DNA from: Primula veris
Taxonomy: Eukaryota > Streptophyta > Magnoliopsida > Ericales > Primulaceae
Reading direction: 5' to 3'
DNA: 64,000 bases
Assembly: GCA_963682055.1 (NCBI GenBank)
Contig: OY821747.1
Location: 31,742,126-31,806,125, forward strand
Both the position numbers and the translations under genes were made by a program. Positions 1 to 10,365 of the stretch are shown piece after piece. Below the pieces are notes generated by a model, which saw only the letters and a list, made by a program, of their open reading frames with translations, searched no databases and was not told the DNA's origin. Each line of letters starts with the position of its first letter. The stretch's first letter is position 1.

Positions 1-250
1 GGAGTATTTGTTAGGTGTTTTACGAATAGAGGGATATTGAAATTATAAGGCCTTGTTTGGTTGTAGCTTGTATGGTAGATTTTTTCTTCCGTTTTTAACT
101 TTCGGTTGACAAGGTTTAGGCTATGTTTAGCAACAGATTTTTCAATTTAAAAAATCGTCTGAAAATCCAGAATTTGTTATTTTCCCATTAGTTTTTAACT
201 GTTCTCATATTTGTTCTCAGGCTAATTAGTTTTTTGCTGATAATATCAGT
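1..250. repeat. Partial MITE and flank resembling SR45a intron 2
   Basis: Positions 18-48 (GTGTTTTACGAATAGAGGG and following) and the adjoining GGCCTTGTTTGGTTGTAGC from 49 closely match 19830-20060 inside SR45a intron 2. The TAA before the GGCCTTGTTTGG terminus is typical of Tourist-like (PIF/Harbinger) MITEs. No matching 3' terminus was found here. Because the flanking non-MITE sequence also matches, this looks like a paralogous segment and not only a shared transposon. Confidence 0.5.
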
Positions 251-508
251 ACTAATATACTTTAACGTGATTTTTAGTTTTGGTTATCGCATTTCACTAT
301 TTTCTAAAAATGTTTGCTGCCTTTAAACTTATTTGTTCAAGTTCATTGCTGTTTGCTTGGTATCTCTTAAATTAACCTTACAATTTGCTCAATTGCGTAA
401 TATGATTCCATAGTTTATATTGGTTTATTTGTTGTCAGTTAGTTCATAATCAGCAGGTTAAGATATAACCACAAATAAAAGTAATTAGACATTAGGTTTA
501 TTAATTTA

Positions 509-896
509 GGGCTCGTTTGGCATCAGAATTTATAGTTAAAAAGCAGCTTTTAAAAAGCAATGAGAAAAAAGCTTGCTTAAAAAAAGTTGCAGTGTAGTGT
601 TTGGCCCCACTATAATTTTTTTACTGTAACTTATTTGTATTGATATCTATTTTAACTTAAAAGTGAGTTGTAGACATACAAAAACATTCTATAATAAGTT
701 TCTATTTTTGGAAAATTTAATGTGAAAAAGCTGAAACAATCCGCAAATTCTTAACTCCTCTGCTGTTGAGCTTTTTTAGCTTCTTGATCCAAAAGATAGT
801 TTTTTAAAAGCTTAAAAAGATGACATATCAAACACATGGATTTTTTAATCAAAAAGCTAAAAAAACTAAGAAAAAAAGCTGTTGTCAAACATGCAC
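509..896. mobile_element. Tourist-like MITE, 388 bp, TSD TTA
   Basis: The 5' end GGGCTCGTTTGGCA and the 3' end TGTCAAACATGCAC form imperfect terminal inverted repeats, flanked by TTA at 506-508 and 897-899. The interior is rich in AAAAAGCTTTTAAAAAGC-type inverted motifs and has no ORF. TIR and TSD type fit non-autonomous PIF/Harbinger elements. A second copy in inverted orientation is at 3907-4292. Confidence 0.7.
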
Positions 897-1594
897 TTAG
901 GTGTAATGGTTTAGAAACTTCATTTTTGCAAATAACTCTTAAACCCCTATGTGGTTTCGTTTATTCGTACCATTGATTAGTAGTGGGTGGCAAATGAAGT
1001 GAAAATTTTATTTAGTTTAGTAGTTACTAATAGGGTAGAATTTATTATCTGGAAGAGTTCAGAAGAAACACATTGGAATGGAATAGAGTGTATTAAGTAT
1101 TATGTTAAAGCACCAATGAGGCAACGAGAAACGAGAACAAAGGCAGATGCATAATTTTGTGAAAGCGATTGAGGAGGCACCAACTCCTCAGAGCAATTCA
1201 GGGAAAAAAAAGAAATTAGCTTTAAGTCCATGCTCTAAGTATTTGATATAAATCTGAAAGACAGGAAAGATAATGTCTTTCAGATTTTTACCGAATGTAT
1301 ACCAATAGCATCTCAATTACCCATCAAAGCAGCAATCGTAAATATTAGACCTTGTTTGTCAATCCAATGGACGTAGCGATATTAGTATTAAATTTATACC
1401 TACCTCCAACTCTGTCCGCTGAATGCTCTATTGATAAAACACCAATGGTTGTGATTTTTCATATCACCAAAAAAAGGGAAAAGGGAAGCCAGTCGGACTC
1501 TTGTATATGTACATACATGCAGACTCCAACATGTATGTAAAATTTATCTCATTTTTTGTTGTTGATGATTTGCAGTATTTGAAAGTTTTGTGAA

Positions 1595-2409
1595 ATGGGG
1601 TCCTCTTCGGAAGCCCTCCGAGCTGCTGTGGTGTACCGCAATTTGATGAAAGCCGTTAAGGAACACGTAGGAAAACAAAAACAAAAAAGCCATTTCACGG
1701 ATTTCATATCTCAAGAGTTTAGGAAAAACTGCAAAGAAATGGACTCGGTTCAACAGAAGCTTAAGCTTGCTCGTGATTACACCATTCTCCTCAAAAGTGT
1801 CCATAATCACAAGGTAGACTGTGATGTAGATATAGTTACTAAACTTTTATATGTTCCTTTATATCAGATTTTGTCATTAGAGTTAGAAAATAAGTAGTTA
1901 CAACAGCGCAGCCCTTAAATACAGATTGACTTTGACGTGTGCTCCTTATATATGTAAACATTTCCGATGGAAAGAAATCACATAGGTTTTTTTTTTGAGG
2001 TTGAAGTAGCTACGACAAGTGTTCAAACGGGCCTTATAGTTCCTTTTTTTTTGTCTGCTTGACCTTTACTATTGGTAAGAATTTGGATTAGTTTTGTGTC
2101 CTTATTTGATATTGTATGAGTGTCCAGTTATAGGATCCCTGTTATCCTGATTTATTATTTATGACCCCTTTCAACCCTAATGCCTTCCATCAATATTCTT
2201 ATACTGTTGATTATTTAAGATTTGTATAACCGAAACTGCATTATGTAAATTTTGTACTCCTTTAGATCTGACTCTGATATTACACCATTCTGCAGGAGTT
2301 ACTGTTTTCTTACAACATTGCTGTAGATAGATCTGATGAAATGCGTAAAGTATTGGGAAAATCTGCGGCCAGTGTAGGTCTTCAGCTTCCGCAAGTTTAT
2401 CAATCTTGA
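1595..2409 (+). CDS. FMC1-like LYR-motif mitochondrial assembly factor
   Basis: Two coding exons, 1595-1813 and 2296-2409, join in phase 0 (AAG|GTAGAC donor, CTGCAG acceptor) to give 110 residues. The first exon carries the LYR-like signature VVYRNLMKAV near residue 12 and a basic helix. The second exon encodes ELLFSYNIAVDRSDEM and ends KSAASVGLQLPQVYQS, matching the conserved SA-x-VGL-x-LP tail of the FMC1/LYR family. In that family FMC1 is a matrix factor needed for assembly of the F1 part of ATP synthase; the plant relative is annotated as an LYR Fe/S-biogenesis protein. Length matches the family (about 105-115). A pyrimidine-rich stretch ending GATTTGCAG at 1567-1575 looks like the acceptor of a 5' UTR intron, so transcription probably starts further left. 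The reading frame that continues past 1813 is intron. Function is inferred from family similarity only. Confidence 0.85.
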
Positions 2410-3149
2410 AATGGGTAAGTTGTAGTTTCTACTTATTAACAGAAAGCTCATTTTCTCATTCCTTTGTCACTTATCAGCATATTTCATGGCTTCTTCCTGT
2501 GCATATTCAATCATAGCAAGGATCATAGAAAAAAATAATTTTGACTTTCCACAAAGCATTTTGTTTCCGCTAGCTGCAGTGATGGTAAAGCACTGATTTT
2601 GTTTTTATCTACCACTTTATCATGAAATTGATTGTTAGGAGATGCATTACGATTGAATAGTGCCTCTGACTCGCATAAAATGCGAAAACAGGCATTGGGA
2701 AACAATCTTACATAATTCCTGTTTTGTACTTGTCTGTTGTTTTGTGCTGTGTTGTGCTATTAAAAACTCACTTTAGTTGGGCAGAGCTTTATTCCTACCT
2801 GCTTTATGAAGTTTTCTAGGAATTAACCTGTAAAGAAATGTTATATTAATAGAGGTGATGAAAGAATTTTGATAGAATCATAGCTTTGGGTCGTTAAGTT
2901 TGAAGATTTGGTACATACATGTTCTACACTAGAAAATACCCGGTCCTTCACATAGTTTACTAGTTTAGATTGTAGAAATTTCTTAACTGGTTAACGAAAT
3001 GGTCCTCTTAGAGATAACACGGGATAGCATAAGTGGAATATGCCTCTCTATCCAGTGGAACATGAGCAAGTAAACTAAAGCAGATACATGAATTAACATT
3101 TAGCCTTCATGGTCACATGACTCACATTTAATTCTAGTCTATTATGCCC

Positions 3150-3290
3150 AGTGTTCTAAAAAGCGAGCCTAAGCGCCTTGATTATTAAGTGGGATTAAAC
3201 GTGATTAGGCATATTAAGCGGGATGCGGCGATGATTAAACGGGATTAGGCTCTAAGCAACCTATGTCCGGTTTGAACCTACGCCTTTTAT
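3150..3290. repeat. Dispersed GTTCTAAAAAGCG-type repeat
   Basis: Begins CAGTGTTCTAAAAAGCGAG and continues with repeated GGGATTAAAC / GTGATTAGGC units. Three other places (52521, 54100, 63190) also begin with a G-T-TTTTAAAA block followed by GCG-rich words. No TIR or TSD could be fixed. Confidence 0.35.
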
Positions 3291-3455
3291 GTCATTAATT
3301 ATGGCCGTCAAATTTTTTGAGTCTTTTTTGTTTTCATGATTGAAGTGTTTACTTATTTGTTTTAGATGCCTTCTTTCTTTCTTGTTTTCTTGTTTAATTT
3401 TCGATTGGTTGATTGTAAACAGAGGGAATTATTTTTTTTTACATAGGAGTGGATT

Positions 3456-3545
3456 GAGATAAAACCGTGAAAAAGTTTTAGTATTTTTTATTTGAGCAAT
3501 GAGATAAAACTGTGAAAAAGGTTTAGTATTTTTTTAGTTGAGTTT
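3456..3545. repeat. Tandem duplication, about 45 bp x 2
   Basis: GAGATAAAACCGTGAAAAAG at 3456 recurs as GAGATAAAACTGTGAAAAAG at 3501, each followed by a TTTAGTATTTTTT tract. Confidence 0.6.
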
Positions 3546-3906
3546 GCTGCTCAAAGATTCACTTACTTAAAAAGACCTACGAGTAACTCTTATTCCTCTC
3601 TTATGTATTGGATACGTGACAAGGGATTGGGGTCCTAAATTGTAAACCTGTTTTGTTCAAAACCCTTTAGCATTAAGTTATAAGTAGTACTATTACAATT
3701 ACTTTTATTTATCATCGCCTGAGTTTAGTTGTTGTTCACTGGATAGTGATAAGAGGATTAGTAACATATAGGTGATGCATATTTATAATAATCTAGTAGA
3801 ATTCATCTGAAATGAGGATTTGAAAATGAAGGAAACGAGTGTTGCCCCACTTATATTGATGGTGTAAATGGGTGGGGAAATTTTGATTGCTTGAAAAGAA
3901 GATATA

Positions 3907-4292
3907 GTGCATGTTTGGCAACTGTTTTTTTTCTTAGTATTTTTAGCTTCTTGATTAAAAAATCCATGGTGTTTGCTGTGTTAGCTTTTTTAGCTTTTAA
4001 AAAGCTAGCTTTTGGGTCAAAAAAGCTCAACAGCAGAAAACTATGAATTTGCGGGTTTTTTTTTAGCGTTTTTACAATAATTTTTTCCAAAAATCGAAAC
4101 TTTCTAATAGTACTTGTTTATACATTTACAGCTCACCTACAAGTTAAAATAGGTGACAAGTGACTTATCAATAAAGAATAAGTTTCAAGTCACTTATAAG
4201 TAAAAAAACTACGGTGGTGCCAACCACTACGATGCAACTTTTTTGAAGCAAACTTTTTTTTTATTGCTTTTATTGAATTAGCTTTTTGACCC
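3907..4292. mobile_element. Tourist-like MITE, 386 bp, inverted relative to the 509-896 copy
   Basis: Starts GTGCATGTTTGGCAAC and ends TTTTTGACCC, followed by TAA. Read on the minus strand it matches the 509-896 element along its length, including the shared motif GTTGCA-GTAGTG-TTGGC. The 5' flank reads ATA, so the target duplication is imperfect. Confidence 0.65.
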
Positions 4293-7200
4293 TAATGGGC
4301 CCATACACTGTTTTGTTGCTCTTCAAAATCATTGATAAGTGAAAAGCTTGAAATTATCCCACACTGAGAACTCGTACAAAGTACTATGCTTTTACAGAAC
4401 TTATGGAACCGAAGATTCCCCCATCGCGACTCTTTACCTTAAATAGATGAATTTCATATGTTGGTCCTATACACACTTCGTTTCATTTCATTTTCCATCT
4501 TTAAATCCTAAAATCGACTAATGTCTTTATATATTTCCATTTGCCAGGGAAGCCAAATACTTTTTGTGACTTAGATTGATTCTCTTGTTCGTTGCGGAGC
4601 ACGGCTTCAATCGATGGAGTGTAGGAGCTAGCGAAAGGCTTATGATGTTGGGTGACCAATTCATTATAGTTGACTTAAAGGTCTTAATTTTGTTTTGGGT
4701 TTTCATTTTTTGCATTTCTTGGTACTCGTTACGGTTTTCATGTTTGCCAACAGATTACCCTTCTTTTTTAGAAGTGCAGAATAAGAGTAGACGAATCCTG
4801 TAAAATCCTGTAATGCAAATGAAACAAATGTAATGCAACATACAACTTAAATCTTACATCTGGTTTAGAAATTTGGTGGTATATGCTACGGCAGAGTACT
4901 GCATACTAGTAAGTAGATTGTGATATCATTAACAAGCAGGCATAGCGCCACTCTCCGCTCAAAAATACATCTAAAGCAAGCGGTGAAGAATAATGCTTTG
5001 CCGAATGCGTAGATATTACAATTGCTTGTTAAGACTCCTCTGACTAATTTATTGTCCTTTTCTTTCCAATTTATTTGAGTTCGCTTGAACAAATTTAACA
5101 TTAGTTTTATTATTGTGATAATCAAGGTGTCAGTGACTGAACTATGATGGTGAGTTGGTTATACTGGATCATCTGCTCAAATTAACCAAAGTCTTGATAC
5201 TCAAAATTTCCTCATTGTTTTCCTTCTTTATCATGATTCAAGAGAACAGATAGTGTCTATGTCTGATGTCCTGAAACGTACCAGCACGAGCCATGAGGAG
5301 ATAGGCTTTCTCACTTTCTCTTTCACAATTTTAATATAATTTGCTAAAATTGTGATATACGAGTTTTCATGACATTCGCTTAGAAAGTGGACACATGAGA
5401 GTCGTTTAAGAGGGCAGTGGCGGGAAGAAGAAGAAAAAAGAGTTTGAGCTAGAATAATAAGGAAATTAAAATTTGTTATGTGTTTCTGATACTTAAAACA
5501 TTTTATCCATACTGAAAATTTGAATATACAGCACCCTCACGACTATCCACAAGAGGCTGGTTTTGTAGTCTGGTTTCGTGCTAAAACTACCTGCACAGGT
5601 TTATTATTTATGAACTGCGGACTCGATGGTTCTAATCCGGAGTTCCAAATGGTGCACGTGCAACCAAACAAGAATTATATCTATAAGAGTACTTAAACCT
5701 CGTTTACTTTGATCAAAAATTTGGTATTTTATGCAAACCATATAACTTATTGTACTTCAAAGTGAATTCTTTAAACGTTATGGTTGGCAACCAAATACCA
5801 ACATCCATCTCAAAGGTATTACAGGAGTAGTCCCATAGTTTGGAGTTTAAACTACTTTGTTATCGGTCTTAATATTATACTTAGATGATAGATTCCAGTA
5901 CATTCCCTCCAATCTAATATCGAATTTATGATCCGAGCATGCCAATCCTTACAAGAAGATTATTCTTGCACTAAAGAGAAGAAAATACCCGTCAATTTAA
6001 TATAATTAACCTGTATGTGATGGATCTCATGTTAACTCCCGACTCCCGTTTTACCAAAACTTGTTTATTGTTATTTTTTAACGATTGTTGCTTAATTTAT
6101 CAGTTCTTTAATTTCTACGCATTACAGGTTAGAGTATCAGAAAGAAGAGTTTTATAAGAACCAACAAACTTTTACATATCCTATTAAATATAGTAATATT
6201 CTTTTTATGGTGCACAACTCTGAGAAAAAAAGTCTAGTGTCAAAATTTCATTCTTATTAGTACTTGACTGACCTATATATACATTAACCTTATTCATATA
6301 GTTGTTTAAATACATAATAATGTTAGAGAACCTATTTGATTTTGTCATTTTATGGCGAGACACTAAATTTTATATTCCGACTAAATATTCACCATCATTA
6401 TACATATATAGTTTTGTTTTATTTTTGTTAGAAAATCTATATGTACATGGTTTAATGATAAGTATTAAGAACCAAGTTCTTAGTGAGGTGAACAAATCTT
6501 TAAAAGTGTAGGTGCTTACAACAACGATGTCTAAATTATTCTTGCAAGTTTTGAAATGAAGGAGCGTTAAGTTTCTAAACCATCGTATTACACAATATTG
6601 TTATGTATATATATTGGTATGTATCTATTTATAGAGAGAGAGAGATAGAGAGGAGTTTTGGGGTTTTTATAAGGCGTGTTGGCGGTGGTTAGAAGGAAAA
6701 GAAAATTAAACGCATTGAATTTAATTTCAGAATACCCAAAAAAATGATTTACGACTCCTATCGGATCGGGATTAAATAATACCGACAAATTTTATCAATA
6801 CCAAAAAAAATACTGAAAAGGGGAATTATTAAGGAACGGTCAGACTATATGACTGGTTTACAACCCGTTAGCATAAAAATGTGTCAAATGCATTAAAAAA
6901 AAAATTAAATTTTGATTAATATTTAAGTTTAAGGTAGGCCTACCAAGGGTTTTATATTTTTATTTGGGTTTTTAGTGTGTTGTGTAATTTGTTTTTTATT
7001 TATCAAATTCTAATTTGTTGAAAATAGAAAAAATAAATTAGTTATTGAAAAACATTGTCTAACCATCCATTTTTAATCTAACGGTGGTTAATGTGACCGT
7101 TACAGTCAAATAAGGTGACTGTTCCAAATAGGCACTCCTGAACTGTAAATAATTTTTACTCAAAACTTAAATACCAATCTAAAATTCATTTTTTTTGTTT

Positions 7201-7722
7201 GATTTGCTACATTGATGATGTTTGATAGACTACGTTGAATTAAATTAGAGATGATTTTTAACTTTCTATTATCAAATAAACTATAAAATTGGGACATACC
7301 TCCGAGTACTAGACGAGTTTTAGAGAAAAATGGATATTGGTAGTAAACAAACAAAACAAATAAAGGAGTAACAAATGTTTAGGTTTGTGCAAAATTGTCA
7401 AATTAGCATATCAAATTAATGTTTGTCAAATGTCACGGGACATAATTTCGTGATTTATTAAGACGGTGATACCTAAATTGGAAATTTATTATAGTGTGGT
7501 ACCTAAATTGGAAAATTTGAAAGGTGGGTACCCAAATCGTTAACCGTACTATAGTTTGGGATAGTAAATGTATTTATTTATTCCATTATCAAGTACACTA
7601 TCGTAAGCCAAACTATAATAGGAACAGACTTCATACTTATTTGGTAAATATTATATTCAATCTTATAGAAACGTGTGTAATTTAACATTAAATAATTTGT
7701 CGGGACGGGATTGTAACGGAAC
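4293..7722. other. Intergenic DNA without recognised genes
   Basis: AT-rich sequence with several short open frames, none resembling a known protein. It holds a GAGAGATAGAGAG microsatellite near 6633-6652. Around 6910-7010 there is a stretch (TTAATATTTAAGTTTA) related to the tandem repeat at 55480-55790. Confidence 0.5.
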
Positions 7723-8238
7723 TGTTGGGAAAAACCATGTTTCATGTGATTTTCCGAATTGGTCACGAGTCCAAAAGTTTGGTCAAATTTCATGCGAAAA
7801 ATCTATAGTTTAGACTCCGTACTCAAATGGTTTGAGTATCTCGTGTGACGAGATTCGAAACGGTATATATCATGACTTATTCGGAGAACGAGTGTGAATG
7901 AAAATTGGCTCCGAAGTTGCACCATCAAGAAACTAAATCTGAAATTTGAAAAGAGAGAGTGGGAAAACAAATGTGTGGGGAAGTCACCCAAATGTTTTAT
8001 CCCACATGAAAGAGGAAAAACTATTTTGAATACCTTATATACATATTCACCAATAGAGAGCGGTAATAGTGTGTAGTCTCGTAGGTGTGTGTATGCAAGA
8101 GCACCACACACACGCGCTTGCTCGGGTCTCGGGAATGTTCTGGTTCTGATTCCAAGAAAGTATTAAGAGTTTTGGATAATAACAAAACAGTCATAAAAAT
8201 TCCGCAAGCTTGTAACTGATGCAATTAAATGAGAATAA
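7723..8238 (+). mobile_element. Old solo LTR, left part (split by Copia copy A)
   Basis: Begins TGTTGGGAAAAACCATG and follows the sense order of the copy A LTR: the TTTCCGAAT-GGTCAC block, CGTGTGACGAG, CGGTATAT and TTATTCGGAGAA-G-GTGTGAAT. At 8101-8133 it has ACCACACACACGCGC followed by only CTCGGGTCTCGGG, where copy A has its long G-rich array. It therefore belongs to the same LTR lineage but is older and in the plus orientation. It continues at 16781. Confidence 0.8.
8234..8238. repeat. Target site duplication of Copia copy A (left)
   Basis: AATAA directly before the TGTTGG terminus, repeated at 16776-16780 directly after CCAACA. Confidence 0.9.
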
Positions 8239-8374
8239 TGTTGGACTTGGTACTATTTCGAATACGATAAAGAAAAGGACAATAATATAAAAGACAGGAA
8301 CGCAATGGAAATAACACTTTATTTCTCACAATTGGAATATGAATTACAATTCCTGACTCGTACAGAATTAAATT

Positions 8375-8650
8375 AAACTGCTGGACTGGTTTCAACAAAT
8401 AAAAACTGCCGGACTGTTTTGTAAATAAAACAAACTGCCGGACTGTTTTAACAAGAAAAAGAAACTGCCGGACTGTTTTAAACAGAAACTGCCGGACTGG
8501 TTTTACAGAAACTGCCGGACTGGTTTTAACAAACTGCCGGACTGGTTTTAAACAAAACTGTCGGACTGGTTTTAAACAAAACTGCCGGACTAAAGCATAA
8601 AAAACTGCCGGACTGGTTTTTAACAAATAAAAAACTGCCGGACTGTTTTT
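8375..8650 (-). repeat. LTR array of about 25-bp units around ACTGCCGGACTGG
   Basis: Eleven units of AAACTGCCGGACTG(G)TTTTAA with spacers of variable A/T length. It lies downstream of the inferred TATA box in element sense, so it should be transcribed as part of R. Present in all four LTRs of copies A and B. Confidence 0.9.
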
Positions 8651-9070
8651 TGTAAATACTGGAAATTACAGAACTGAAAAGTAAATAACAGAATCGAAAG
8701 ACTGAAAGTAAACAGTACTGAAATGTAAATACAGAAAAGAAACAGTACAGGAAAGTAAATTACAGAAATGAAACGGTACTGAAATGAAATGGACAGAAAG
8801 TAAAAGACTGAAAAATAAATAACATAAAGTAAAAGAAGAGGCAACTGCTGAGCAGTTTCCCTTAAACAATATTTCCCGAACCACCTTTAAAGGTTTCTGG
8901 TTTCGGGACTTTGTTCCCAAGGTACAACTTCTATCTCAGAGTGGCTCGTATGGAAACCGGCACCGAACCACAGGTCGAGCTGTTGGTGGTGCGGTTCTCT
9001 CTCACTAAGTGTATGCCTATGCTGTGAGTTGTGTGTATGATGGTGTACTGAAATGAGAGGGGGATGGCTG

Positions 9071-9080
9071 CCTTTTATAG
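9071..9080 (-). promoter_or_regulatory. LTR TATA box, copy A left LTR
   Basis: Minus-strand CTATAAAAGG within GAGCCTATAAAAGGCAGCC, followed by a CT-rich stretch where a start site would be expected. The identical site in the right LTR (15930-15939) is the one that would drive the genomic transcript. Inferred from sequence only. Confidence 0.65.
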
Positions 9081-9260
9081 GCTCTACTGAAACCGCAACC
9101 ATAAATGTTGGTCTTTAATTCTGGGAGTTACACCCCCAGAATCCGCTCAATCAATTCTGAAACCGCAGCATTTACTCTCATTCATTGCTGACGTTTCTCT
9201 TGCTGGAAACTCTAGGGACTCCTTTTGTATTTTATACAAAACTCCCTATTCGGGTTTGGA

Positions 9261-9506
9261 CCCAAGACCCAAGACCCAAGACCCAAGACCCAAGACCCGA
9301 GACCCGAGACATTCCCCAAATCCCAAATCCCAAATCCCAAATCCCAAATCCCAAATCCCAAATCCCAAGCCCAAGCCCAAGCCCAAGCCCAAGCCCAAGC
9401 CCAAGCCCAAGCCCACGCCCACGCCCACGCCCACGCCCACGCCCGTGCCCGTGCCCGTGCCCGAGCCCGAGACCCGAGACCCGAGACCCGAGACACGAGA
9501 CACGAG
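9261..9506 (-). repeat. G-rich layered tandem array in LTR U3
   Basis: On the plus strand the array runs CCCAAGA, CCCGAGA, CCCAAAT, CCCAAG, CCCACG, CCCGTG, CCCGAG and CCCGAGA. Each block is several copies of one 6- or 7-bp unit that differs from the next by one or two bases. The element sense strand therefore has about 35 GGG tracts separated by 3-4 nt, a strong G-quadruplex pattern, about 180-430 bp upstream of the TATA box. Confidence 0.9.
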
Positions 9507-9888
9507 CGAGCGCGCGTGTGTGGTACACACTAATACTCTTAGGTGTATGTGGACATGTTAGTTTAATAACTACATGAGTTGGTATGGTATATATATTGTA
9601 AGATTAACTCTTAATCTTCCAATATGGGATTATACTAAATGGTTTTTCTCATTAACCATTTCGTTTTTCCAGATTTGAGCTTCCGAGGTACCAACTTTGA
9701 AGCCACTTTGTATTCACACCCATTCTCCGAATAGGTCATGTGATATACCGTTACGAAGCTCGTCACACGGGCTACTCAACCACGTTGATTACGGTATAAA
9801 CAACTCAGCGCTGTTACACGAAATAATGACTCGAAGTTGGTCCAGTGACCATTCGGAAACACCCATGTTTTCACATGTTTTTCCAACA

Positions 9889-9898
9889 ATCCCCCACA
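9889..9898 (-). other. Polypurine tract of copy A
   Basis: Minus strand ATGTGGGGGAT immediately before the 3' LTR terminus TGTTGG. This is the expected position of the plus-strand primer for reverse transcription. The same purine tract adjoins the 3' LTR in copy B. Confidence 0.7.
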
Positions 9899-10365
9899 TG
9901 AATGCAATTGGCTGAAAATAAAATGCTCCTAAATGCATACGAGAGAAAACCGCAAGAGTTCACTGCATAAGGACAGGTAGCGCGCGCCTTGAACCTGCCG
10001 TAGTGACGTAAAATCTGATATGCTACTATTGGGTAGCCTTTAAGCCTTGAACCCTTTAGCGTTTGTGCATACCAGGGTAATGCGCACACAGTGTCCCCTC
10101 TACACCACTTACTAAGCCCTTTGGTTGTTGTCCATATTTGGCCGTGGACTGCCTTGGCAAAGTTCAACCGAGTGCTCTAGTGATTTAGCCCATGGCTCAT
10201 CACATAGTATCGGCCATACACACTCGTCATAGGTGATTTCAAGTCAAGGGTGTCCTGACTCACCCCTCTCGATCTTCGAGATACTTGTTTTCATTAAGAG
10301 CCTCATGCTCACCCTTAAGATGGTCTAGGTCTATCACTCTTTCATCCTAGAAATGGGCTGGGAAC

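Larger units (their letters stand above)
2410..3900. other. 3' UTR and intergenic DNA downstream of the FMC1-like gene
   Basis: A GGTAAGT directly after the stop codon could be a 3' UTR splice donor. Around 2636-2712 there is weak resemblance to exon 2 (see findings). The rest has no gene-like frame. Confidence 0.4.
8239..9888 (-). repeat. Copy A 3' LTR
   Basis: 1650 bp from TGTTGGACTTGG to TTTTTCCAACA. It contains the ACTGCCGGACTGG array, a TATA box on the minus strand at 9071-9080 and the G-rich array at 9261-9506. In the sense of the element it is the downstream LTR, preceded by the purine tract at 9889-9898. Confidence 0.9.

Noticed and set aside
4576..4803. Plus-strand 75-codon frame
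   Set aside because: No recognisable domain, no conserved context, ordinary length for AT-rich chance frames.
8375..8650. Regular repeats with variable spacers that look like a CRISPR array
   Set aside because: They lie inside plant LTRs, recur in all four LTRs with the same spacers, and there are no cas genes; they are LTR tandem units.
9261..9506. Interstitial telomere
   Set aside because: Units are CCCAAAT, CCCAAG and CCCACG, not the plant telomere CCCTAAA, and sit at a fixed place in an LTR.
9185..9577. Overlapping open frames in all six phases with PSPSPS, GLGLGL or AQAQAQ proteins
   Set aside because: They are translations of the CCCAAG/CCCAAAT array in the LTR; no start context or homologue. 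The same applies at 16044-16488 and 42921-43281.
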